From Meandrina meandrites (lineage: Eukaryota; Cnidaria; Anthozoa; Scleractinia; Meandrinidae): a DNA stretch of 64,000 nt. This document shows positions 33,660 through 43,800 of this stretch, piece by piece (position 1 is the first letter of the stretch; each line of letters opens with the position of its first letter). The stretch lies in contig OY855906.1 in assembly GCA_963693305.1 (NCBI GenBank), positions 26,624,289 through 26,688,288 on the forward strand. The letters run 5' to 3'. Position numbers and translations under genes: made by a program. The notes under the pieces are model-generated. The model saw nothing but the letters and a program-made list of their open reading frames with translations. It made no database searches and had not been told where the DNA came from.

Positions 33660-35385
33660 AGGTCAAATGAACCAAAATTTCGAATTTTCTTTTTTTTAGG
33701 CCAATTTGTTGATTAAGAACCAAATAAACATATTCCGAAGTTTCAAAGGAATTGGACCTTGCAAAACAGAGAAATTTCAAGTTGAAAAATGTTTAGTTTT
33801 GGCCTTCATAATCGTAGAGCGCTCGGGAAAATTGTCGAGAAATTTTCGGAACATAAAACAGTGACGTCAGTATTGGTGCGCTGTGTGGAACATCATGGTG
33901 TTTTGTGCAGCACTAAACTGCTTAAATTATTCTAAGTCGTAAGTAAGTACGTTTAAGTTTCCAGCAAATTCAAAGCTCAGGAAACAATGGCTTTTGAAAA
34001 TGAAAAGAAAAGATTTCAGCCAGAAAAGAACTCTCGCATTTGTGCGGTTCATTTTACCGAAGACTACTTCAGAGAAAATCTGGCAATACGTAGGTTTCTG
34101 TGTTCTGATTTCAAGCCGCTAAGACTCCACCTCAAAGAGGATGCTGTTCTGCGGATTTTTTGTTCGGAAAAGAAATCACGGGGAAGAATGTCTTCCGAAT
34201 CACAAAGACCCCACTGTCCGTTCGGCTTTTGCTAAACGAAGGAAGTTAGAGGTATGCATTTTGCACCTTTCTTATTCTACCTAGAGCTAGATAGAGTATT
34301 TGTTATGATTATTACCACTTTTACTTTGTTGGTTTGGCTGGACATGATCAAGCATTAGAATTTGAGTTCGTTAGTTCAATATCCTCGTCAAATGATTTGC
34401 TTCCATGCACGTGCACGTGCTTTTTGACGCGTATAAAATTAAGCTTCAAATGTTGTATTTATGTTGGGTTTACAACCGTTAATTTCGAGCCCGGCCCTAA
34501 ATAACATGTACCGGCTAAATAAATATGGACCAAAAAACAGCTAATACAAACAGAACTCACAGTGTCCGCGGGGACAGTGTGTAAACGCTCAGTATTTATT
34601 TCAGCACTGAATTTTCCTTCAGCTGAAAACAACACGAATTTATTCATTGAAAGTTTTACCCTGCGTGATGCTTTGCAGTTTCGAATTTGCATTGAGAAAT
34701 GCCCTTTCATTCAAGTTAAGTTTTTGTGTACAAATTTTTTTTTGTGTTTTGTGACTCTCGAGTACAGAAAAGAAACAGTGAATTCAATCTTAGCTTTTGG
34801 CCACATCTTAGGATAACTTCGCGCTGCATACCGATCCGGGTTGCAAGCCGCAAACGTCCTGATAAGAATTACGTGCAAATCCAAAAAAACTGCATTTAGA
34901 TTGGGGTATATAACAAAACTAATTGTTTTATACTAAGCTGAGCAGACTGATGATTTTTATACGCCATCCAGTGTTTGAAAACCTCGTATATCGTACAATG
35001 CTTACAATTTTTCTGTAGTAAAAAATATTACAACCATGTTTAAAAAAAAGCTTAGATTCTTTCAGAATTACTTGAATTACTTAGACTGACTCAAACTCTC
35101 AACTTTACATTATTGGCTCTTTAAACGACGATCGTCTCTTCGATCGCAAAGCCGTGAAATAAAACTATTACGTCACAAAATTCAAAGCTCGATCCATTCC
35201 TTCCATTCCAGTGCGCGGTCATTTTGGAAACGTTTTCGTGAAGTCTTCGGGAATCTTCGTAGTTTTTGCTATAGTTCGCGCTTTAAGGCTCAGAAAGCAA
35301 AATTTCTTCTTAAGTTTAGTTAACAATGAGTTCTTCTAGCGTTTGGTTGCTTTAAAATTGCTAAAAATTTTGGTTCATTTGACCT
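33660..35385 (+). mobile_element. THAP-carrying TTAA element, copy 2 (1726 bp)
   Basis: TTAA at 33656-33659 and 35386-35389. The terminal repeats AGGTCAAATGAACCAAAATT and AGGTCAAATGAACCAAAATT (inward from the right) are more exact than in copy 1. It differs from copy 1 by a handful of substitutions and small indels over 1.7 kb. It stands in opposite orientation, so the two copies bracket the polymerase piece as a 1.7-kb inverted repeat. It carries the THAP remnant at 33895-34235. Confidence 0.82.
33895..34235 (+). pseudogene. THAP zinc-finger remnant, copy 2
   Basis: Same structure as copy 1. A 44-nt start exon (33895-33938) carries the first Cys pair and runs into GTAAGT. The open frame 33987-34235 (82 codons) carries RFQPEKNSRICAVHF and the AVLRIF box, then a short unrelated tail ending PFGFC. 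The protein frame at 33987-34235 is identical in both copies, which reflects recent duplication rather than proof of selection. Confidence 0.75.
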
Positions 35386-35589
35386 TTAATCCCCGCATGC
35401 ACAGTTGTGAATTTTCATTATGGTGAACAAAACGTACTTCGAATTCAGATACGCTTTCAGCAAATGCCAAATTTCCATGACCTGATCTGCTCTGTCTTTC
35501 AAGACGCATCCAATTATTGCAAGGGGGTAATCACGAATGTAACTTACATCAGGAGCCATACTCAGGCACCTGCTTACATGTATTATATA

Positions 35590-36225
35590 TGTCGATTCGA
35601 CAAACTGTTCTTCTAAAACAAGGAATGTTTATTACTCATTTCTCACGCCACCGGACTGTTAAATATACGAACTTTTCTACCCTCTAATGCGTTCTTAAAA
35701 CCAGGAATGTTTATGTATTAGTTTATTTTTATGGACTAGCGGCTTTTGCATTAGTCTATCGCTCAGTTCCACAAACTGTTATACTCCCTCCTCCGTTTTT
35801 AGAACCAATGTTTATGGATTACCACTTTTTGCATTAGTTTATCGGTTGGTTCGACAAACTGTTAACCGGCCTTTTGTGTTTTTAGAACGAGGTATGTTTA
35901 AGCATTTATATTAGTCGTTTTTCGCCGGCGTTTATCGGTCGGTTCGACAAACTGTTCTACTCCCTTTTGTGTTTTTAGAACGAGGAATATACATTTGTTA
36001 GAACGAGGAATGTTTATGGATTACCAGTTTTTGCATTAGTTTATCGGTTGGTTCGACAAACTGTTAGCCGGCCTTTTGTGTTTTTAGATCGAGGAATGTT
36101 TAAGCTTTTGTATAAGTCGTTTTTCGCCGGCGTTTATCGGTCGGTTCGACAAACTGTTCTACTCCCTTTTGTGTTTTTAGAACGAGGAATATACATTTGT
36201 TAGTCGTCATTCACGTGTATCCGCC
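35590..36225. repeat. Degenerate tandem repeat, about 92-bp half-units in about 200-bp dimers
   Basis: The word TCGACAAACTGTT recurs near 35596, 35851, 35943, 36053 and 36146, with a variant near 35770. Each is followed by TTTAGAACGAGGAATGTTTA. Spacing of 92/93 within pairs and about 202 between pairs indicates a two-part unit. It forms part of the right subterminal region of the 10.9-kb element. Confidence 0.8.
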
Positions 36226-36229
36226 GTTA

Positions 36230-36520
36230 GTCGTCATTCACGTGTATCGACAACTGCACTTGTCGGATCGGTAGTAAACTTTTCCATTTGACAAATCGAA
36301 CGAATCGGTCGATTCGACAATCTTCCACCGGGGCAACTTTGTCACTAATGAGATGCATGTCGGATCATTTTCCGATTGACAAATCGAACGAATCGATCGA
36401 ATCGACTGCACATTGTCCAGCTTATCGCTAATGAAATGCAATTGTCCGATCGACAACAAATAGAATGTTATTTTTTCGGATGGACTCTATGCGACAGTAT
36501 TGGACATGAGTGTTTGAAGC
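36230..36520. repeat. Right subterminal block mirroring the left satellite
   Basis: TTGACAAATCGAACGAATCG occurs twice (about 36287 and 36377). The edge CTATGCGACAGTATTGGACA is the complement of TGTCCAATACTGTCGCATAG near 26306. These match the satellite edge and unit core of the left arm in reverse orientation, as expected for inverted subterminal repeats. Confidence 0.75.
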
Positions 36521-37079
36521 AAGCGATTTTGAAGCTTTTTGTAGCGTTAAATGGTGAATTTTATTTGGGGGTACACCTCCTTTGAAAAATGTATCACTGC
36601 GCGTGCGAAACTAGTGCCAGTTCCAAACCGCGCGTTAGAATTTAAAATCCCTAAAACTTCACGGAAACAAGGTAATGTTCCGATTTATTTTACGAATCAG
36701 AGATGACGTCACCGTCTTTATAATCTGACGTATGCTTTTACCGTTTACACGAAAAGAGGAAACGCTACTGATGAAAGTCTGTAAATACGAGTGTTTATTA
36801 CGCCATAACTCTTATAATAATGCGAATTTCACAAAAACGATACGTCACATTACACATGTGGACGTTCTTTATCTATTGACGCTCATTTAAATTTTAAAAC
36901 GTATCTGCCGTTTGAGTTTTAGGTTTTTTTCTATTCTGGTCACGTGACGCGTTAAATATGGCCGTGACTTAAAACTCTTGGAGGAATCTTCAATAGAACA
37001 AACACATGCAAAAAGTTTATCCATATGAGGTCTGATTTCCAAAATATGGCAATTAGAAAGCTGCCTTAGAAACAAATTG
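36521..37079. other. Right interior of the 10.9-kb element, no gene recognised
   Basis: No coding signal, array or known element is seen between the right subterminal block and the right terminal repeat. Confidence 0.45.
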
Positions 37080-37239
37080 GTAGTTAAGAGTCACCCCCCT
37101 TAATTAAACATCTTTTGATAGACAATGTCTAATTCTGGGGTTCGCTCACAGTTGCCTATTTTTTCTTATGGAATTGTTTTTTTTTTTGTAAATTTTTTAT
37201 TAATTTGCCATTATTTAAACATCGTTTACAATGCACACA

Positions 37240-39070
37240 TATATTACTAGAAATACCGACACTTACAATATAAATCCTTACTTACAATCCTAATATTACT
37301 AACACTACTTAAGTTACTTACAAGACTAACATTACAGTATAAGTCATAACTTACAATCCTAACATTACTAACACTACTTAAGTTACTTACAAGACTAACA
37401 TTACAGTATAAATCCTTACTTACAATCCTAATATTACTAACACTACTTAAGTTACTTACAAGACTAACATTACAGTATAAGTCATAACTTACAATCCTAA
37501 CATTACTAACACTACTTAAGTTACTTACAAGACTAACATTACAGTATAAGTCATAACTTACAATCCTAACATTACTAACACTACTTAAGTTACTTACAAG
37601 ACTAACATTACAGTATAAATCCTTACTTACAATCCTAACATTACTAACACTACTTAAGTTACTTACAAGACTAACATTACAGTATAAATCCTTACTTACA
37701 ATCCTAACATTACTAACACTACTTAAGTTACTTACAAGACTAACATTACAGTATAAATCCTTACTTACAATCCTAACATTACTAACACTACTTAAGTTAC
37801 TTACAAGACTAACATTACAGTATAAATCCTTACTTACAATCCTAACATTACTAACACTACTTAAGTTACTTACAAGACTAACATTACAGTATAAATCCTT
37901 ACTTACAATCCTAACATTACTAACACTACTTAAGTTACTTACAAGACTAACATTACAGTATAAATCCTTACTTACAATCCTAATATTACTAACACTACTT
38001 AAGTTACTTACAAGACTAACATTACAGTATAAGTCATAACTTACAATCCTAACATTACTAACACTACTTAAGTTACTTACAAGACTAACATTACAGTATA
38101 AGTCATAACTTACAATCCTAACATTACTAACACTACTTAAGTTACTTACAAGACTAACATTACAGTATAAATCCTTACTTACAATCCTAACATTACTAAC
38201 ACTACTTAAGTTACTTACAAGACTAACATTACAATATAAATCATAACTTACAATCCTACAAATGTAACATTACTAACACTACTAAGTTACTTACAAGACT
38301 AACATTACAGTATAAATCCTTACTTACAATCCTAACATTACTAACACTACTTAAGTTACTTACAAGACTAACATTACAGTATAAATCCTTACTTACAATC
38401 CTAACATTACTAACACTACTTAAGTTACTTACAAGACTAACATTACAGTATAAGTCATAACTTACAATCCTAACATTACTAACACTACTTAAGTTACTTA
38501 CAAGACTAACATTACAGTATAAATCCTTACTTACAATCCTAACATTACTAACACTACTTAAGTTACTTACAAGACTAACATTACAGTATAAGTCATAACT
38601 TACAATCCTAACATTACTAACACTACTTAAGTTACTTACAAGACTAACATTACAGTATAAATCCTTACTTACAATCCTAACATTACTAACACTACTTAAG
38701 TTACTTACAAGACTAACATTACAGTATAAATCCTTACTTACAATCCTAACATTACTAACACTACTTAAGTTACTTACAAGACTAACATTACAGTATAAAT
38801 CCTTACTTACAATCCTAACATTACTAACACTACTTAAGTTACTTACAAGACTAACATTACAGTATAAATCCTTACTTACAATCCTAACATTACTAACACT
38901 ACTTAAGTTACTTACAAGACTAACATTACAGTATAAATCCTTACTTACAATCCTAACATTACTAACACTACTTAAGTTACTTACAAGACTAACATTACAG
39001 TATAAATCCTTACTTACAATCCTAACATTACTAACACTACTTAAAATTACTACAAGACTAACATTACAAT
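37240..39070 (-). repeat. 69-bp minisatellite, about 26 copies, in LINE 3' UTR
   Basis: The unit contains ACTAACACTACTTAAGTTAC and ACAAGACTAACATTACAGT. Two main versions alternate irregularly: one with ATAAATCCTTACTTAC and one with ATAAGTCATAACTTAC. A third variant, with TAATATT, is always followed by the second version, which suggests multi-unit amplification. One unit near 38250 has an 8-9-bp insertion. The array is very homogeneous, so expansion or gene conversion is recent. Confidence 0.95.
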
Positions 39071-39270
39071 AAATTGCACATTACAATAAAGTGAACATTA
39101 TGCTATGGGGTGCGATGAAAAAAGTTAGAAAAATAACAAAAAAACAGCTTTCAAATCGGATGTAGCTAAAAGCAGGTTTTGAAATACGAGTGACCTAAAA
39201 TAATACTTATTGAATTAATAAAATGGTAGAGAGGAAAGAGGAAAGAGAAATTATTTACATTAATATTGGA

Positions 39271-40792
39271 TTAAAGGGGTCCCACTTTCTGTAATGTTGT
39301 GCGAGTGTACCGTTTTTTTCTGGCAATGTAAAATTCTAAATTTAGAGTAGCTTTTAATTTAGCCTTAAAAACTTCCAAAGATGGTTTAACAATATCTAGC
39401 TTGCACCTATAAATAAATAATTTTCCAAGCAAAAGGACATGGTTAATTACCATTAAGTCTTTTTCGATATCGAATTTGCCAAACAAAATATCTATTAGTG
39501 AAAAATTTAATATCTCTTTTCTATGGATGGCCAACCACGATAATACCTCTTTCGAGAAAATTTCAGTATCTTTACAGTGAAACAATAAATGCTCGAGGGA
39601 TTCCTCTTCAGACTTACAGAAGGTACATAGAGGCGTATCTACAATCTTAAATTTATAAAGTCTGTCATGTATGTACTGAAAAGCTCTTAAATTTGTATCC
39701 AAAGTAACACTGAACGCTAGTGAATAGATTTTCTTCCAATCAACGGAGAGATTTGGGTATTCATTTTTGTATTTGGTTTGGGCGGTCGGAGGTATCACTT
39801 TGCGAGAACGAAACTCTTCATAAACTATTTTGGAGGAAATGCTTGAAATATCCGTCATTGCACCTTTTATTGACACTTGAAAAGAATTTGCAGAGGAGGG
39901 ATATGGTTTGCAATAAGTTCCCTCACCTTTAATAATGGAGTGCCATTCATTTGGAATGGCACTAACCACTCCCATTAAAAGGAAATATTGAGTAGGGGAT
40001 AGTTTTGCACTGAGAATTTTATCACTTCCTAGAAACGTATTGTCTGTAGAAACTAAATCTCCGATTTTACTTATACCACAAGTCATGTGTAAAAAGGCAT
40101 TATATAAGGATTTACCTTCGCGTAGAATGTATTTATTATTCCACAAGTATTGATTCATTATACCCTCGTACGAACTCACTTCTTTACTTGAAAGAGTTGA
40201 CCATGCATCAAGACAGTCTTTGTAAAACTCGGGTAAAGATATAGGCAAATTTCGACAATCAAAATGACACTGCAAAATGAACGTCCCCCCTATTTATTTC
40301 AGAATAGCTTAAGAAATACTTCTTCAAGCACATCGTTCTTTGCGCTAGAACCATAGATTTTATATCAAGCATCTCTAGCCCTCCGTTTTCAATATCATTA
40401 ATCAAAGTTAACCGTTTTACCTTATCCTTTCCTTTCCAAATAAAGCTGTAGAGTTCTTTATTGACTGCCTGTGTGAGATCCTTAGAGACGTAAATAAGAG
40501 AGGCTTTCGACATAAATTTCAACCGAATAGCAAATGATTTAACAATTTGTATTTTCCCTATAAGACTGAGTCCTCTCCATTTCCACATTCCTAATGTATT
40601 TTAAATAGACTTAATGATTGCTTCGAAGTTGGCCTTTTTCCTAGAAAGCTCATCATAGTCGAAATGCACGCCTAAAATCTGAATTGAGTGTTTAAATTCA
40701 TAGGTTAGCGATTCAGATAAATTTTGAACCCCCAAGCAGAAAAATTCTGTTTTTACCTCATTTAATTTTAAACCTGAGAATCTCGAAAACAA
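39271..40792 (-). pseudogene. LINE ORF2 remnant: RT thumb and C-terminal zinc region
   Basis: Successive minus-strand frames 40792-40601, 40588-40259 and 40275-39271 match the ORF2 of the intact LINE at 47108 in order. They cover the end of RT (SGLKLNEVKTEF; LGVHFDYD), the WRGLSLIGKIQIVKS and FIWKGKDKVKRL segment, and the C-terminal C-x2-C...H...C motif (CTFCKSEEESLEHLLFHC). Two frameshifts separate the pieces. Endonuclease and RT catalytic motifs are absent because of 5' truncation. The last frame (334 codons) is still open. Confidence 0.88.
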
Positions 40793-40847
40793 TTCTAAAT
40801 CCAGTTGAAAATCAGGTGCTCATACGAAAACTTTCTTATGGAATTGT

Positions 40848-41293
40848 GCCATTCTTTTGTTTTGAAACAAGGCTGGTTTTCTCAAAATCTAGTCAGAATA
40901 AAACTTTGATGTAATGTAAATGAAATGATTCATATATGCTTCTCAAACTCATTAATAATTCATCTAGTTAAAACAAAGGAAATCAGAACCGTGAAGGCAG
41001 TTTGGAAATCTGATCTTAATTAGCATAGATTTTTAAGATTTTATTTCTCCGTTTTCTCCGTAGTTTTAGTTTCGATTGAGAAGATATATCAAACACTCGA
41101 CAGAGTGTATCATCACATTTCCAAACACCTTAAAGTTCGTCAAAAATACTCCGCTGCGCGTCGTATTTTCAACTCTCTTCTCGGTGTTTGGAAATGTGAT
41201 TAAACACGCTCTCTCGTGTTTGATATATTACATGAATTTCCAATTCACTGCGATGATCATTTATCACTTTAAGGTAAAACTTTAATATGCCAA
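40848..41293. other. Spacer with palindromic MITE
   Basis: 40848-41080 may be decayed unit C flank. 41084-41229 is a foldback MITE (separate entry). No gene. Confidence 0.45.
41084..41229. mobile_element. Foldback MITE, about 146 bp
   Basis: ATATATCAAACACTCGACAG on the left pairs with the complement of TCTCTCGTGTTTGATATAT on the right. TCACATTTCCAAACACC pairs with GGTGTTTGGAAATGTGA nearer the loop. It has no coding capacity. Confidence 0.8.
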
Positions 41294-41898
41294 GGCCGTG
41301 TCTCGCAAGGACTGGGAACTAACAAAATCGCGAACTTGATTGGCTAAAATCGAAATCGACCGCGGTCTTGATTTTCCCATCTAGACCGGCATCTAGACCG
41401 ATTGTACTTACGTTGAGAATTTTTTAAACAAAAACGCAAAAAACGTTGACTTGTTTCTGCTAAAAAATAATAAACAGAAGAACTAAAACGTTTGACGCGA
41501 AAATAGGTAAAAGAACGAGCAAACTTTGGCAAATTTTCGTTCAGTTCACAGGCACTAAATCAAAACGACAGCAAGAGACGAATTTGCGAAGGAATCCCAA
41601 GGCCAGAAGTTAAAAGCACTGAACACGATTAAACGCGACAAAACAGCTGTCAGTCGATAAAAGCGGCTAGAGAAATTGAAAATGTATCTGCTGATGCCTA
41701 TGCCTTCTCTTGTTTAAATTTTTCCGTGTTCGCCATTCACTAGCAAAATGTTCGGCGAACCGAAGCAAATTCTTAAACTGAAAAATTTTCTAGTTTGGCC
41801 ATATACATAAACATCTTATTAATTACAGACCTCACTGCGTTCGGTCTGTACTCACGACCTCGTTCAATATTCTTCCATACAGACCTCCTGCTCGGTTA
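41294..41898 (-). mobile_element. Dispersed repeat, copy 2 (inverted relative to 17551)
   Basis: From GGCCGTGTCTCGCAAGGACT to TCCTGCTCGGTTA this is the reverse complement of 17551-18208, with moderate divergence and small deletions. It abuts the GPCR relic of unit D. Confidence 0.7.
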
Positions 41899-42109
41899 AA
41901 ATAACAGCTAAGTGTAGTGGTTTGTCTATTTGAAGACCAAGTTTGAGAAAAATTTGTAAAAGGGTGTTTGAGAAAAAATGATAATGAATGTTTTGCCAAT
42001 AGTTTTAAAGTGTTTCCACAATTAACAGTCATATCTTTAACAAAATAAAGGAATAACTTTCTCCTTTTTCTTGAACGATTTTTGGTGATAATATAAATAC
42101 TCTGGACAA

Positions 42110-42245
42110 TAAAAGGAGCTCTTGGAAGGACGGCGTATGAAGTGAAGACTCCTATAATGTAGGGAACAACTAAGGTCAGACGATTCCCAATAAATAAAAC
42201 TGTCGAGTAGTAAGGCTGGTCCAATGAAAAATTTGCTGTTGCCAT
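42110..42245 (-). pseudogene. GPCR pseudogene, unit D
   Basis: The ATG at 42245 opens MATANFS as in unit C, but about 90 bp of N-terminal tail is deleted. A TM1 relic follows: GGGAATCGTCTGACCTTAG against GGGAATGCTCTGATCCTAG in unit C, then a GGAGTCTTCACTTCATACGC segment. A frameshift and loss of similarity end it in the loop before TM2. An open frame of 137 codons runs on to 41832 but is unrelated to a receptor. Confidence 0.75.
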
Positions 42246-42431
42246 TACGCTTCATACAATCTGTAGTTAAGCTGCAAGCTGACATGTTGTGACCAAAATG
42301 TATTACTATCACTGAAACTTCCCGATGTAGTGCAACCCATTTTATAATGCTTTTTCATCTGCCAAACATGTCAACAATAAACTGTTGACTAGGGAAAGAA
42401 TTAAAGTAGTTGAGCAAAGGGTTTCACTAGC

Positions 42432-42513
42432 CAACCTCGTTCCCAGGGTCCCTCTCTCCCCGCCCCCAAGAGCTCTTGGGGGCGGGGAGAGAGAGACCCT
42501 GGGAACGAGGTTG
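42432..42513. mobile_element. 82-bp near-perfect palindrome with 9-bp TSD
   Basis: Two 41-bp arms meet at GAG|CTC with a single mismatch. The ends are CAACCTCGTTCCC and GGGAACGAGGTTG. Exact direct repeats TTCACTAGC flank it (42423-42431 and 42514-42522). It is a minimal MITE inserted in unit D flank; a 9-bp duplication would fit Mutator-like elements, 8 bp hAT. Confidence 0.88.
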
Positions 42514-43080
42514 TTCACTAGCATGTTTCATTGATCGTTCTATAAGGAAGTATCGTTACTTTTCATTTCATAATGAACCTGAAATTGACGACATAAACTA
42601 ATATTGTGTAGTCCAACTATACTTCAGTTGATGTCAGGAATCTCTCATAAGTTCTAGTACTGTTATCCTAATTAATTTATTTCTCAGAGCAAAGTTAACT
42701 GTCAGTTTTTGAAAGAGGATGGTTTGAACAAAAATGGTAGAGAAATTTTTAATTATCTCTATTAAAAACATTTCAAAAAGGGAACATTTTGAATATAATT
42801 GATAGTTTGTAATTTTCTTACTTTTATCTGTCCACCAAAAAAGCAACCGGGTAATGTATCTTAATTTGATATTTCAATGCTCTTTTTGCTGAAGAATATT
42901 CTAGTAAATATTCCTGTTGTAGATGCAGACTTCTCTTCTCAATATGGACCTACAGACAGCTAAATGAGCAATTGAGCATGTCCCGTGTTCGGGTGCCAAA
43001 AAAGAGAAAAGGGATTGGTATTCTGGTCAAAATGACGTTTAATTATGCCTCGAGCAGATATGTCCAGGATTGAACGTTAA
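42514..43080 (-). repeat. Unit D: GPCR 5' flank
   Basis: It holds the same ordered words as units A-C: TGTCAACAATAAA just before the palindrome, CTGTCAGTTTTTGAAAG (about 42700), AACATTTCAAAAAGGGAACA and GTAGATGCAGACTTCT from 42919. The octamer is lost. It is more diverged than B and C, in keeping with the dead receptor. Confidence 0.65.
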
Positions 43081-43119
43081 TAAGATGCACGTTCTTTATG
43101 ATAGTTATCACAAAGTGTC

Positions 43120-43800
43120 CTCAACAGAACACACCTAATACTGTCACATATGAGGTAATATAGAAATGCCAAATAACCCAGTCAAATACTATTGTAGCAG
43201 TTGATGCTACAATAATGGTACCAAATAAATGCGCAATGATAGGTGAATATGTTGTGGTTTTTTTCTTGACTTCTCCCGATACCATAGCAACAGTATAGTC
43301 AGTTAAAAACACCCTTAATTTTAGCTTAAAGTGCTTATAACTCAAAAACGAGCTCGGTGACCCACATTTTTTATTGTTGAGTTATGATAAGCATGTCAAG
43401 ATACGACTTTTTGCAAAGTTAAAAAAAAATTCTACGAAGCGGTTTCAGAGCCACCTTAAATTTTCAAAAATTTAAGGTTTCTCTAAAACCGCTTCGTAGA
43501 ATTATTTTTAACTCTGCAGAAAGTTGTATCTTAACATGCTAATCAATGTTCAAAAATAAAAAATGGGGGTCACCGAGCTCGTTTTTGAGTTATAAGCGCT
43601 CAATGCCAAAATTAAGGGTGCTTTTAACGGGTTATACTATTGCTATGGTAACCAGTGAAGTCAAGAAAATAACCAAAACGTACTCACCAATCATTGGGCA
43701 TTTATTTGATACCATGAATGTAGCAGCAACTGATAAAAATTTGTTGTACTATCCCGTCAAAGTATAAGAGCTGGAAAAGCAGGAAACCATTACAAGCCAC
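43120..43800. mobile_element. Large foldback repeat with about 320-bp arms
   Basis: The arms pair around 43466 (TTAAATTTTCAAAAATTTAA). Matching words in both arms include CTACGAAGCGGTTT, CTCAAAAACGAGCTCGGTGA and CACCCTTAATTTT. The arms are roughly 85-90% alike by eye. Both the centre and the right end show CCACCTTAA, so it may be two head-to-head TTAA-type elements. Short frames are not conserved between arms. Confidence 0.75.

Larger units (their letters stand above)
26229..37099. mobile_element. 10.9-kb TTAA-flanked composite element with DNA polymerase B remnant
   Basis: The terminal inverted repeats are GGGGGGAGACTCTTAACTAC on the left and GGGGGGTGACTCTTAACTAC inward from the right. They are flanked by TTAA at 26225-26228 and 37100-37103. 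Unit A supplies the empty site: its GACATTTAATTTG (about 11597-11609) and following sequence match the two flanks joined. Subterminal arrays are mirrored: 26322-27600 on the left, and a shorter related block (36230-36520) inverted on the right. Inside lie two inverted THAP-type TTAA elements, a foldback at 30.1 kb and a broken family B DNA polymerase piece at 30.5-31.6 kb. I see no transposase or integrase. It could be a decayed autonomous element that captured or carried a viral-type polymerase, or a non-autonomous element into which the rest inserted. Confidence 0.75.
37178..40831 (-). mobile_element. 5'-truncated L1-like LINE with minisatellite 3' UTR
   Basis: A minus-strand insertion flanked by an exact 16-bp duplication, TTTCTTATGGAATTGT (37162-37177 and 40832-40847). 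Next to the left duplication is the poly-T (37178-37187), the complement of a poly-A tail. Coding relics run from 40792 to 39271, and 37240-39070 is a 69-bp tandem repeat lying in the 3' UTR position. It is inserted in unit C flank just outside the 10.9-kb element. Confidence 0.9.

Noticed and set aside
33939..33964. GT...AG segment between the two THAP pieces as an intron
   Set aside because: At 26 bp it is far below the minimum for spliceosomal introns. Internal deletion explains the gap better.
37229..39070. Regular 69-bp repeat considered as a CRISPR-like array or centromeric satellite
   Set aside because: There are no unique spacers, the setting is eukaryotic, and it sits inside a LINE target duplication, so it is a retroelement minisatellite.
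41832..42245. A 137-codon minus-strand frame starting MATANFS, as if a complete small receptor
   Set aside because: Only the first codons and a TM1 relic match the receptors. The rest is out-of-frame or unrelated sequence without seven membrane segments.
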